Shown here piece by piece: positions 10,875 to 19,254 of a stretch of DNA of 64,000 nucleotides. Positions within the stretch are counted from its first letter, which is position 1; every line of letters begins with the position of its first letter. The position numbers were made by a program, and so were the translations under genes. Source of the DNA: Variovorax paradoxus (GTDB lineage Bacteria; Pseudomonadota; Gammaproteobacteria; Burkholderiales; Burkholderiaceae_C); assembly GCF_022009635.1 (NCBI RefSeq), contig NZ_CP091716.1, positions 387,001 to 451,000 on the forward strand. The letters run 5' to 3'. The notes under the pieces are model-generated. The model made no database searches and was not told the DNA's origin. It was given only the letters and a program-made list of their open reading frames with translations.

Positions 10875-13241
10875 ATGGACCGTATCGTCATCGCCCACAC
10901 CCCGCTCGCGGAAGACCAGCTCATGTTCCGTTCGATGAACGGCACCGAAGGTCTTTCGCGACTCTTCGATTTCGAGGTCGACCTGCTGAGCCCGAGCGCC
11001 GCGATCGACCTGCAGTCGGTGCTGGGCAAGCCGCTCTCGCTGGAAATCAAGACGGCCGGCGCGCCGCGCTTTCTCAGCGGGCAGGTGGTGCGCTTCTCGA
11101 TGATCGGCCGCGAAGGGCGCACCTCGCGCCACACCGTCTATCGCGCCAGCGTGCGCCCCTCGCTCTGGTATCTCACGCGCACGAGCGGCTTTCGCATCTT
11201 CCAAAACAAGACCGTGGTCGAGATGCTCGAGGAGGTGTTCGCCGACTACGACTTCGCCTTCGAGAAGAAGCTCACCGCTTCCTACCGCCAGTGGGAGCAC
11301 TGCGCGCAGTACAACGAGAGCGACTTCGCGTTCGTGAGCCGGCTCATGGAGCTCGAAGGCATCTACTACTACTTCAAGCACGAGCAGAACGAGCACACGC
11401 TCGTGCTGGCAGACGACATCGGCGCGCACGAGCCGATGCCGGGCTACGAGACCATCGACTATTTCGCCTCCGACCGCGAAGTGACCGAGGACATCGAGGT
11501 GATAGACGAATGGCGCGTGACAGGCGAGGTGCGCACCGGCCGCTACACGGTGGACGACTTCAACTTCACGACGCCGGGCAGCGACCTGACCAACGTGCGC
11601 TCCCAGCCGCAGCCGCACGACCATGCCGACTACGAAATGTACGAATGGCTGGGCGAGTACACCAACGCCGGCGAAGGCGAGCACTACGCGCGCGTGCGGC
11701 TCGAGGAGGCGCAGGCCCTGGGCGAACGCAGCGAGGGCCATGCCACGGTGCGCGGCATGGCGCCGGGCTACAAGTTCACCATGCGCGGCTCGGCCCGCGA
11801 GGAGGACAACCGCGAGTACCTGATCGTCTCGGTGGCCTACGCGCTGCGCGAGGGCGGCTACGCCAGCGGCGTCGAGCAGGGCGAGTACGGCTTCGGCTTC
11901 GTGGCGCAGCCCACCTCGCTGCCGTACCGCGCGCCCCGCGTCACCAGCGTTCCGCGCACCAGCGGCCCGCAGACCGCCGTGGTGGTGGGCCCCGAGGGCA
12001 AGGAGATCTGGACCGACCAGTACGGCCGCGTGAAGGTGCAGTTCCGCTGGGACCGCAGCGGCCGGCGCAACGAGAATTGCTCGTGCTTCGTGCGCGTGTC
12101 GCAGGTCTTCGCGGGCGACGGCTTCGGCGCGGTGTTCACGCCGCGCATCGGGCAGGAGGTGATCGTCGACTTCATCGGCGGCCTTGCCGACCGGCCGATC
12201 ATCACCGGGCGCGTGTACAACCCGCGCCACATGCCGCCCTTCGACCTGCCGGGCGAGGACACCAAGAGCGGTCTCGTCACGCGCTCCACGCCGGGCGGCT
12301 CGCCGGCCACGGCGAACTCGCTGGTGTTCGAGGACCGGATCGGCGCCGAGTTCGTGGCGCTGCATGCCGAGCGCAACCTGAACGTGTCGGTCGAGGCCGA
12401 CGAGACGCACGACACCGGGGGCTCCCGCACCACGGTGATCGAGGGCCCCGACGTGCTCACCGACAACACGCTGCGCGACGCGACCGTCAACGGCCCCGAC
12501 ACGCTGGAGGTCAACGGGCCGCAGACCATCACCATCAACGGGCCGCAGACGCAGACCGTCAACGGCCTGCAGACCGAGACCATCAACGGCCCGCGCGTGG
12601 ACACCGTGACCGCCAACGAGATCCGCACGGTGGTCGCGGGCCGGCTCGACACGGTCACCGCGTACGAGACCGTCGTCATCAACGGCGTGCGCAGCGAGAC
12701 GGTGCATGGGCCGTCGACGGTCACGGTCGACGACGCGCGCCAGGACACCTTCAAGTCGAGTTGGACTCGCGAGGTGACGGGGGCGTCCACCGACACGCTC
12801 AAGTCCGGCCTGACCGAGACCATCACCGGCACCCACAAATCCACCGTGAGCGACGCCTACGACGGCGAGGCCAAGACCGTGACCATCAAGGCCACGGGCG
12901 GCGACGTGGTCATCACAGCCTCCGGCGACATGACGCTGGAGGCCAACTGGGTCAAGAAGATCAGCCGCGACCTGCACTGGGACTCCGCGCCGGTGCGCCT
13001 GACCAACACCGGCGTCAACGTCAACTTCAACGGCATCGCCACCAGCAGCAGCGGCCTGGCCAACTTCAACAACCTCCTGCAGGTCTCGACCAACGGCGCG
13101 CGGCTGGAGTTCTTCGGCTTCGGCTATGCCTTCGGCCTCTACGCGACCACGCAGACGCTCGCGCAGACCGGCAACAAGGGCTACGACATCGAGATGGGCG
13201 AAGTGGCGCTGTACTTCAAGCTGCTGACGGGCTTCGCCTGA
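10875..13241 (+). CDS. vgrG: T6SS spike protein VgrG (TssI)
   Basis: VgrG trimers form the puncturing spike on the Hcp tube. The 788-residue product has the gp27-like domain (VFADYDFAFEKKLTASY, YNESDFAFVSRLMELEGIYYYFKHE), the OB-fold (KEIWTDQYGRVKVQFRWDR, SCFVRVSQVFAGDGFGAVFTPRIGQEV) and a beta-helical stretch at about 520-660 built of short NGPQT-type repeats. The last ~90 residues form an unassigned C-terminal extension with no toxin motif that I recognise. An AGGGAG ribosome-binding site precedes the ATG. The effector-loading genes follow 7 bases later. Confidence 0.95.
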   Translation: MDRIVIAHTPLAEDQLMFRSMNGTEGLSRLFDFEVDLLSPSAAIDLQSVLGKPLSLEIKTAGAPRFLSGQVVRFSMIGREGRTSRHTVYRASVRPSLWYLTRTSGFRIFQNKTVVEMLEEVFADYDFAFEKKLTASYRQWEHCAQYNESDFAFVSRLMELEGIYYYFKHEQNEHTLVLADDIGAHEPMPGYETIDYFASDREVTEDIEVIDEWRVTGEVRTGRYTVDDFNFTTPGSDLTNVRSQPQPHDHADYEMYEWLGEYTNAGEGEHYARVRLEEAQALGERSEGHATVRGMAPGYKFTMRGSAREEDNREYLIVSVAYALREGGYASGVEQGEYGFGFVAQPTSLPYRAPRVTSVPRTSGPQTAVVVGPEGKEIWTDQYGRVKVQFRWDRSGRRNENCSCFVRVSQVFAGDGFGAVFTPRIGQEVIVDFIGGLADRPIITGRVYNPRHMPPFDLPGEDTKSGLVTRSTPGGSPATANSLVFEDRIGAEFVALHAERNLNVSVEADETHDTGGSRTTVIEGPDVLTDNTLRDATVNGPDTLEVNGPQTITINGPQTQTVNGLQTETINGPRVDTVTANEIRTVVAGRLDTVTAYETVVINGVRSETVHGPSTVTVDDARQDTFKSSWTREVTGASTDTLKSGLTETITGTHKSTVSDAYDGEAKTVTIKATGGDVVITASGDMTLEANWVKKISRDLHWDSAPVRLTNTGVNVNFNGIATSSSGLANFNNLLQVSTNGARLEFFGFGYAFGLYATTQTLAQTGNKGYDIEMGEVALYFKLLTGFA

Positions 13242-13248
13242 TGCCTCC

Positions 13249-13644
13249 ATGACCGCCGGCGACTACTGGTACCTGTTCATCCTCATCCCGGCCGTGGTGC
13301 TGGCGGTGTTCGTCGGCGGCGCGGTCGGCATCATGAAGCTGCAGCGCATGTCCAACGACGCGGTGTCGGGCGCCGGGCGCAGCCAGCACGTGCTGCGCGT
13401 CGGCCTGCCGACCACCGCCAAGGTATTGGACGCGACCGACACCGGCACGCGCATCGACCGCATCTACGTCATCGCGCGCCTGCGGCTGCAGGTGGATGCG
13501 GCGGGCGCGGTGCCGGGCTTCGAGACGACCATCGACGTGCCGCTGACCCCCGTCAAGCTGCCGCAGTTCGCGCCGGGGCAGACGGTCAGGGTCAAGGTCG
13601 ATCCCGCAACGCGCCACGTCGCCATCGATCAGCCGCGCCAATGA
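13249..13644 (+). CDS. Small membrane protein of the vgrG cassette
   Basis: The 131-residue product has one membrane segment near residues 7-30 (YLFILIPAVVLAVFVGGAVG) and a C-terminal soluble part of ~95 residues with alternating hydrophobic strands. The soluble part, with a TTAKVLDATDTGTRIDRIY-type stretch and a VRVKVDPATRHVAI end, looks like a small beta domain. I do not recognise a named family with certainty. It sits 7 bases after vgrG and overlaps the DUF2169 gene by 4 bases, so it belongs to the same translation unit. An immunity role or a cassette-specific envelope role are both possible; neither is shown. Confidence 0.72.
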   Translation: MTAGDYWYLFILIPAVVLAVFVGGAVGIMKLQRMSNDAVSGAGRSQHVLRVGLPTTAKVLDATDTGTRIDRIYVIARLRLQVDAAGAVPGFETTIDVPLTPVKLPQFAPGQTVRVKVDPATRHVAIDQPRQ

Positions 13645-16244
13645 AGATCGTCAAGCCCTTCCGACTGAGCGTGCTGACGCGGCCGCAGCGCTGGCGCGGC
13701 AACGACATGCTCGGTGTGGCGGTGCTGGCGCTGGCGAGCCTGGAAGACGAACCCAGGCTGATGCCCGAGCAGGAGCTCTGGCAGGCGGCGGCCGAGGACA
13801 TCGGCCCGGGCAACATCCTCGACCTGGGCATGCCCAAGCACGAGCCCGAGTGGCTCGCCAGCGGCCATGCCTATACCGCCCACCAGGCCGACAAGACGAT
13901 GTGCGCGGTGAAGATGGCCGTGGCGGGCAGCGAGAAGCGCCTGCACGTGTCGGGCGACCGCTACTGGCTCGACGGCCGCATCACGCCGCCCCAGCCCTTC
14001 GACAGCATGCCGCTCGACTGGGCGCATGCGTACGGCGGCGCGTCGGTGCCGCAGAACCCGCAGGGCATCGGCAGCGTCGACGAGCTCGTCAACGGCGTGC
14101 GCACGCGCCGGCTGCCGAACGTGGAGTCGCCCGACGCCCGCATGTCGGCGCCCGGGCGCGCCGTGCGGCCCGCGAGCCTGGGCGCGATCCCGCCCGACTG
14201 GCCGCAGCGCGCGCAGTTGCTCGGCAGCTCCTATGGCCAGCAATGGCTGCAGACGCAGTACCCCGGTCCCGCCGATGACATGGACTGGCGCTACTTCAAC
14301 GCCGCGCCGCCCGAGCAGCGCTGGCCCGGCATGCAGGAACTGCCCGCCGGCGCGCCCTACGAGATCTGGAACATGCACCCGGACGAGCCGGTGCTGCAAG
14401 GCGCGCTGCCGCGCTGGCGCACGCGCTGCTTCGCGAGCTGGCAGGCCGACGGCAGCGAGCTGCGGGAAACGCCGCTGCGCCTGAGCACCGCGTGGTTCTT
14501 TCCGCATCGCCGGCGCGTGATCCTGATCTGGCACGGCAGCTTCGCGATTGCGGAAGACGACGCCGCCGACATGAAGCACATCATGCCGGCGCTCGAACTC
14601 GAGAACGAGCCGCGGCCGCACGCGCACTACCAGTCGGTGCTGCGGCTGCGGCTGGACCCGAAGTCCGCCGTCCATGCGGTGCGCGACAGCGACCTCGTGC
14701 CCAAGGCCGTCATGGGCGCCTGGGCGGGCGACCGGCTGCCGGACGCTTCCACCAAGCCGTCGGTGCGCAACCAGCGTGCCGGCCAGCTGCGCGCGCACGA
14801 ACACGAGCGCGCCCGGCTGTTGGGCGAGGGGCTCGACCCCGACAAGCTGCTGCCGCAGCCGGTGAAGATCGAAGGCTCCTTCACGCTCGACGACCTGCCC
14901 GAGTACAGCGAGCGCATGGAAGCGGAGATCGCCCGCACGCGCGAGGACCTCAAGACGCGCACCGAGCAGGCCGTCGCCGCGTCGCGGCACGACGGCAGCT
15001 CGCCGCCCGGGGCGCCGCAGCGCAACCGCTTCGATCCCGACAAGGTGATCGCCGAACTCGCGCAGCTCGAGGCGTTCGGCGAACAGGCGCGACTGCTCCC
15101 GCCCGAAGCGCAGGCCGGTGCCCGGGCGGAAGCCGCGCAGGCGCGCGAACGCATGGCCGCGCAGATCCGCCAGGGGCACCTGTACACCGCGCACCTGCTC
15201 GACGCCGCGCCGCCCGCGTCGAGCTTTCGCACTGCCAAGCTGCGGCGCCGCCTGGGCCGCGCCGAAGCCGGCCAGCGCAACTTCGCGCGCATGAACCTGA
15301 TCGGCGCCGACCTGTCGGACATGGACCTGAGCGGCGCCGACTTCACCGGCGCCAACCTCGAGGACGCCAACCTGCAGGGCGCGCGGCTCGCGGGCTGCAA
15401 CTTTACGCAGGCGGTGCTGGCGCGCGCGCGGCTGGAGCGCGCGGTGCTTGCCGACTGCCGCTTCGACCACGCCAACCTGGGCGCGGCCCTGTGCGACGGC
15501 GCCGACTTCAGCCGCGCCAGCCTGCGCCATGCGAACTGCAGCAAGACCGTCTTCCGCGCCTGCGCCATGGGCTCGGCTGTGTTCGAGGCGACCCATGTGC
15601 ACGAGAGCGTCTGGCAGCGGTGCGACCTGCGGCAGTCCCGCTGGCTGCAGGTAGCCATGATCAAGATGCGCTTCGAGGACGTGTCGTTCGAGGAAGCGTC
15701 GTTCCGCCAAATGGGCTGGATCGAGTGCGCGCTGGTTGGCGTGTCGTTCGCGCGCGCCACGCTCGAGGGCTGCGGCTTCACCAGGTTGGCCGGAAACGAA
15801 GGGCTGGACTTCACCGGCGCCACGCTGGTTTCGAGCAGCTTCGGGTACCACAGCTCGCTGGCCGGCGCGGTGCTGCGCGACGCGGTGCTCAGGCACTGCG
15901 GCCTGCGCGGCGTGACGCTGGCCGGGGCCGACCTGCGCGGCGTGCGGCTCGAAGGCTGCGACTTCTCCGGCTGCGACCTGCGCGGCGCGAAGCTAGATCG
16001 GCTGGTTGGCGGAGAGAGCCTCTTCATCCGCACCGACTTCACCGGCGCCTCGCTGGCGGGGGCGGATTTCATCGACAGCAACCTGTCGAAGTCCGACCTG
16101 CGGCTGGCCGACCTGCACGACGCCAACCTGTTCCGCGCCGACGTGTCGCAAGCCTTCATCGACGGCACGACACGCCTGGACGGCGCCTATACCCACCATG
16201 CCAAGGTGCTGCCCGCCCGGCGCGCCGGACCCGACGATCGATGA
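13641..16244 (+). CDS. DUF2169 T6SS effector adaptor fused to pentapeptide repeats
   Basis: The N-terminal ~330 residues (KPFRLSVLTRPQRWRG, SFAIAEDDAADM-like region) match DUF2169, a family known as a chaperone/adaptor that helps mount cargo on VgrG together with DUF4150 PAAR-like proteins. After a charged helical linker (about 360-530), residues ~555-855 are pentapeptide repeats of the A(D/N)LXX type (LSGADFTGANLEDANLQGARL), predicted to form a right-handed quadrilateral beta-helix. At 867 residues it is a fusion of both modules. The ATGA overlaps with both neighbours tie it to the vgrG cassette. It is cytoplasmic as far as the sequence shows (no signal peptide). Confidence 0.88.
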   Translation: MKIVKPFRLSVLTRPQRWRGNDMLGVAVLALASLEDEPRLMPEQELWQAAAEDIGPGNILDLGMPKHEPEWLASGHAYTAHQADKTMCAVKMAVAGSEKRLHVSGDRYWLDGRITPPQPFDSMPLDWAHAYGGASVPQNPQGIGSVDELVNGVRTRRLPNVESPDARMSAPGRAVRPASLGAIPPDWPQRAQLLGSSYGQQWLQTQYPGPADDMDWRYFNAAPPEQRWPGMQELPAGAPYEIWNMHPDEPVLQGALPRWRTRCFASWQADGSELRETPLRLSTAWFFPHRRRVILIWHGSFAIAEDDAADMKHIMPALELENEPRPHAHYQSVLRLRLDPKSAVHAVRDSDLVPKAVMGAWAGDRLPDASTKPSVRNQRAGQLRAHEHERARLLGEGLDPDKLLPQPVKIEGSFTLDDLPEYSERMEAEIARTREDLKTRTEQAVAASRHDGSSPPGAPQRNRFDPDKVIAELAQLEAFGEQARLLPPEAQAGARAEAAQARERMAAQIRQGHLYTAHLLDAAPPASSFRTAKLRRRLGRAEAGQRNFARMNLIGADLSDMDLSGADFTGANLEDANLQGARLAGCNFTQAVLARARLERAVLADCRFDHANLGAALCDGADFSRASLRHANCSKTVFRACAMGSAVFEATHVHESVWQRCDLRQSRWLQVAMIKMRFEDVSFEEASFRQMGWIECALVGVSFARATLEGCGFTRLAGNEGLDFTGATLVSSSFGYHSSLAGAVLRDAVLRHCGLRGVTLAGADLRGVRLEGCDFSGCDLRGAKLDRLVGGESLFIRTDFTGASLAGADFIDSNLSKSDLRLADLHDANLFRADVSQAFIDGTTRLDGAYTHHAKVLPARRAGPDDR

Positions 16245-17311
16245 CGCGCGACGAGTTGCTGGACAAGATCCGCCATGGAGAGACCTTGACGAACGTGGAC
16301 TGCAAGGGCTGGGACTTGAGCGGGCTCGACCTGTCGGGCGGGGTGTTCGAGCGCGTGGACTTCAGCGGCGCGCTCCTCGCGCAAGCCAGCCTGGAGGACG
16401 CCACCCTGTCGCACTGCGCGTTCGCGCAGGCGGACCTTCGCCATGCGCGCCTCAAGGACGCGCGGTTCTTTCGCAGCCGGCTCGAAGGCGCGCGGATCGA
16501 TCATGCCTTCGTGCAGGACGCCGCGTTCATGGAGTGCGCGCTCGACGGCGCGGCCTTCGACGAGGCGCACCTGGAGCGCGTGTCCTTCTTCAAGTGCCGC
16601 ATGCAGGGCACCCGGTTGCGCACGCGCCGGCTCGACCGCGTGACCTTCGGCGAATGCGCGATCGACGGGCTGGACTGCACCGGAGCCTCGCTCGTGTTCG
16701 CGACCTTCCTGCGCGCGGACCTGCGCGGCGTGACGTTTGCCGGCGCGCGTTGCGAGAGCACGACCTTCATGGAATGCGACCTGCGCGGGATGCGCTTCGC
16801 GGCGCAGGAACTGGTGCTGTGCCAGTTCACCGACAGCCGGATGGACGAGGCGGACTTCAGCGACGCCGTGCTGACGCAGAGCAACTTCAAGGGCGCGTCG
16901 CTGAAGGCGGCGCGTTTCGCGGGCGCGAATGCCTGCGCCACGCTGTTTCCGCAGGCGCAGCTGGCGGGCGCGGTGTTCACGGGCGGGCGCTTCGACCAGT
17001 CGATCTGGGCCGATGCGAAGGCCGAGGGCGCGGATTTCAGCGATGCGTCCCTCGCGCTGAGCGTGTGGCACCGCGCGCACTGCGGCGGCGCGGCCTTCGC
17101 GCGCGCCGCGCTGCAGGACGCCGACTTCTCCTATGCCGACCTGACGCGGGCGGACCTTCGGGGCGCGCAGTTCCTGCGCACGCGCATGCACCGCGCGCTG
17201 CAGGAGGGGGCGCATTTCTCGGGGCGCGGCGGTCTCATCGAACAGGACGCGGAACTGCACAAGGCGCAGGCCTGGTCCGACACGCGCGGCGGCCGGCAGG
17301 CCCCGGGATGA
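16241..17311 (+). CDS. Pentapeptide-repeat protein of the vgrG cassette
   Basis: The 356-residue product is nearly all pentapeptide repeats, from LSGLDLSGGVFERVDFSGALL near residue 24 to ADLTRADLRGAQFLRTRM near residue 310. It has no signal peptide or membrane segment. Its repeat style resembles the C-terminal half of the preceding DUF2169 protein, including the FMECDLRGM / FSGCDLRGA type units, which suggests duplication of the repeat module. The ATG at 16241 overlaps the preceding stop. Such proteins accompany DUF2169 and DUF3540 genes in T6SS effector-loading cassettes; their exact role is not established. Confidence 0.85.
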   Translation: MTRDELLDKIRHGETLTNVDCKGWDLSGLDLSGGVFERVDFSGALLAQASLEDATLSHCAFAQADLRHARLKDARFFRSRLEGARIDHAFVQDAAFMECALDGAAFDEAHLERVSFFKCRMQGTRLRTRRLDRVTFGECAIDGLDCTGASLVFATFLRADLRGVTFAGARCESTTFMECDLRGMRFAAQELVLCQFTDSRMDEADFSDAVLTQSNFKGASLKAARFAGANACATLFPQAQLAGAVFTGGRFDQSIWADAKAEGADFSDASLALSVWHRAHCGGAAFARAALQDADFSYADLTRADLRGAQFLRTRMHRALQEGAHFSGRGGLIEQDAELHKAQAWSDTRGGRQAPG

Positions 17312-17346
17312 GCAATGCAAGGAATGAAAGAAAGGAAGAAAACGCC

Positions 17347-18012
17347 ATGAACGCAATGAACGTCATCGCACTTCATGCGGAGCCGGCCTCCCGCGCGCAG
17401 CCGGGGGAGCCGGTCCACTTCATCGGCCGCCTGGCCGGCTTTCGCGCCGACGGCCGCATCCTCGTGGAGGACGAGGCCGGCGCCACCTGGACCTGCCGCC
17501 GAGCGGCCAGCTGCCTGCTCGCGCCCTGTGCCGGCGACACCGTGATGCTCAGCGGCCCCGACCGATCGCGCGTCTACCTGATCGCGGTGATCGAGCAGGC
17601 CGACCCGTCGGCCAGCCGCATCGAGACCAGCGGCGACCTTACGCTGGCCACCACGCGCGGCGGCAACGTGTCGATAGAGAGCGAGGCCGACCTGAGCCTG
17701 CATGGCGCCGCCACGCTGCGGATGCGGGCCGACAGCGCCGAGGCGCGCTTCGCCCGCTCGCGCCTGACCAGCGAAACCGCCGACGCGACGATCGGCCATC
17801 TGCGGCTGGTGGGCAAGGTGTTCGAGAGCGTGGCCGACCGCGTGGTGCAGATGGCGCGCAATGCGCTGCGGCTGGTGGACGAGACCGACCGCGCGCGCGT
17901 GGGCCATCTCGACCAGGAGGCCTCGGGCTCGGTGCGCCTGCACGGGCAGCACACGGTGGTGACCGGCCAGGAACTGGTGAAGGTCGACGCCGCGCAGATT
18001 CACATGGGTTGA
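17347..18012 (+). CDS. DUF3540 domain protein of the vgrG cassette
   Basis: The 221-residue product matches the DUF3540 family found in T6SS cassettes between pentapeptide and DUF4150 genes. The N-terminal half is a small beta domain (GRLAGFRADGRILVEDEAGATWTCRRAASCLL), followed by a repetitive beta-rich region (SGDLTLATTRGGNVSIESEADLSL) resembling the VgrG tip stem. Two starts are possible: ATG 17308, which overlaps the preceding stop, and ATG 17347. I chose 17347 because an AGGAAG site lies about 8 bases upstream. Function is inferred from context only. Confidence 0.8.
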   Translation: MNAMNVIALHAEPASRAQPGEPVHFIGRLAGFRADGRILVEDEAGATWTCRRAASCLLAPCAGDTVMLSGPDRSRVYLIAVIEQADPSASRIETSGDLTLATTRGGNVSIESEADLSLHGAATLRMRADSAEARFARSRLTSETADATIGHLRLVGKVFESVADRVVQMARNALRLVDETDRARVGHLDQEASGSVRLHGQHTVVTGQELVKVDAAQIHMG

Positions 18013-18029
18013 AGACGAAGGAGGCCCGA

Positions 18030-18410
18030 ATGTTCGGAAACTGCCAGCTCATGGGCATGGACTTCGCGATTCCCGATGTCTGCAGGACGCCCGTTCCTTT
18101 TCCATTCCCGAACTTCGGCATGGGCTTCATGGCCATCCCGAACGCCTGGAACATCCTGTACATGGGCATGCCGGCCCACAACATGGCGACCTTCATCCCG
18201 ATCACGCTGGGCGATCAGCCCGGCGCGCTCGGCGGCATGATCTCGCAGACCTTCATGCAGCAGGCACGCCACATCACCGGCGCCTTCACGATGCTGCTCA
18301 AGGGAACGCCGGCCACGCGCATGACCAGCATCACCACGCAGAACCGGTGCAACATCGTCGGCCTGCGGCTGGTGCCGAGCCAGTTCAAGGTGCTGATACT
18401 GGCGCCCTGA
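18030..18410 (+). CDS. DUF4150 PAAR-like spike tip protein
   Basis: The 126-residue product is Met-, Pro- and Gly-rich with short turns (FGNCQLMGMDFAIPDVC, MGMPAHNMATFIPIT, KGTPATRMTSITTQN). This matches the DUF4150 (PAAR-like) family, which caps the VgrG trimer and links cargo to it. An AGGAGG site 5 bases upstream fixes the ATG at 18030; the longer TTG start at 18009 overlaps the preceding gene and is less likely. In related loci a large effector gene usually follows DUF4150; here the next gene is convergent and belongs to the regulatory block. Confidence 0.83.
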   Translation: MFGNCQLMGMDFAIPDVCRTPVPFPFPNFGMGFMAIPNAWNILYMGMPAHNMATFIPITLGDQPGALGGMISQTFMQQARHITGAFTMLLKGTPATRMTSITTQNRCNIVGLRLVPSQFKVLILAP

Positions 18411-18426
18411 ACGCCGCCGGCGGCGT
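18411..18426. terminator. Palindrome between convergent operons, possible bidirectional terminator
   Basis: A perfect 16-base palindrome (ACGCCGCCGGCGGCGT) begins one base after the stop of the DUF4150 gene and lies just before the 3' end of the convergent phosphatase gene. There is no T tract on either side, so it could be a hairpin roadblock or RNA 3'-end protector rather than a classic intrinsic terminator. Confidence 0.45.
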
Positions 18427-18432
18427 CCGGGG

Positions 18433-19254
18433 TCAGGGCGCCTTGGCCGCGGCGGCCCCGGCCAGCGTCACCTGCTGCGGAAACCCCACCCACACCGCCA
18501 GCGCCGAGTAGTTGTCCTGCGTTTCGTCCGCCTTGGCTTCTGCCGCGCGGCGCAGCAGCGCGAGCCATTCTTCGGCGCTGTCGGCCAGCTGCAATGAACG
18601 TTCCATCACCTGCTGCGAGATCAGCTGCCAGAGCCCATCGGTGCACAGCAGGAACGCGTCGCCGTCGGCCAGACGCTGTGTCGTGGTGATGGTGGCCTCG
18701 GCCGTGGCGCGCGCGCCGAGCGCGCGATACAGCAGGTTGGTCTTCACCAGGCGCTCGCCGCCGTTGTGCTGGCTCGCGGCCGCATCGCCCGAGCGTTCGG
18801 ACAGGCTGTGGTCTTCGGTGCGCTGCATCAGCGCGCCGCGTCGGAACCAGTAGAGACGGCTGTCGCCCACGTGCGCCCAGCAGGCCTGGTTGCTGCCGCG
18901 GTCGAGGAACAGCGACACGAAGGTCGCGCTCATGCGGCTCTGGTCGGCGAGCTCGCGCTGCTTCGCGAGGATGGCGTCGTTGGCCGCCTTCACGCAGCGC
19001 TGGATGTTGTCGGCGGCCAGCGACGGGGCGTCGACGAAGCTGTCGAGCGCGGTGTCGACCGCGATGCGCGAGGCCAGCTCGCCGCCCGCGTTGCCACCCA
19101 CGCCGTCGCTCACCACGAAGCAGCCGTTGCGTTCGTCGAGGTGGTAGCCGATGGCGTCCTGGTTGCCGCTGCGCTCACCCACGCAGGAGAACTGCGAAGT
19201 AGAAATGGGCACGGCGAAGGAAGAGGATGAAGAAGAACGGGCGGCTTCAGGCAC
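18433..19254 (-). CDS. pppA: T6SS-associated PP2C-type Ser/Thr phosphatase
   Basis: PppA-type phosphatases reverse PpkA-dependent phosphorylation of FHA proteins and so switch off T6SS assembly. The 273-residue product has the PP2C metal-binding motifs in order: SGNQDA near residue 30, VVSDGVGGNAGGELAS near 47, HVGDSRLYWFRRG near 128, LCTDGLWQL near 205, and DNYSAL near the end. It has no membrane segment. It overlaps the FHA gene by 8 bases, so the two regulatory proteins are co-expressed leftward; the matching kinase PpkA is encoded at the far end of the locus. Confidence 0.93.
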   Translation of the reverse strand: MPEAARSSSSSSFAVPISTSQFSCVGERSGNQDAIGYHLDERNGCFVVSDGVGGNAGGELASRIAVDTALDSFVDAPSLAADNIQRCVKAANDAILAKQRELADQSRMSATFVSLFLDRGSNQACWAHVGDSRLYWFRRGALMQRTEDHSLSERSGDAAASQHNGGERLVKTNLLYRALGARATAEATITTTQRLADGDAFLLCTDGLWQLISQQVMERSLQLADSAEEWLALLRRAAEAKADETQDNYSALAVWVGFPQQVTLAGAAAAKAP

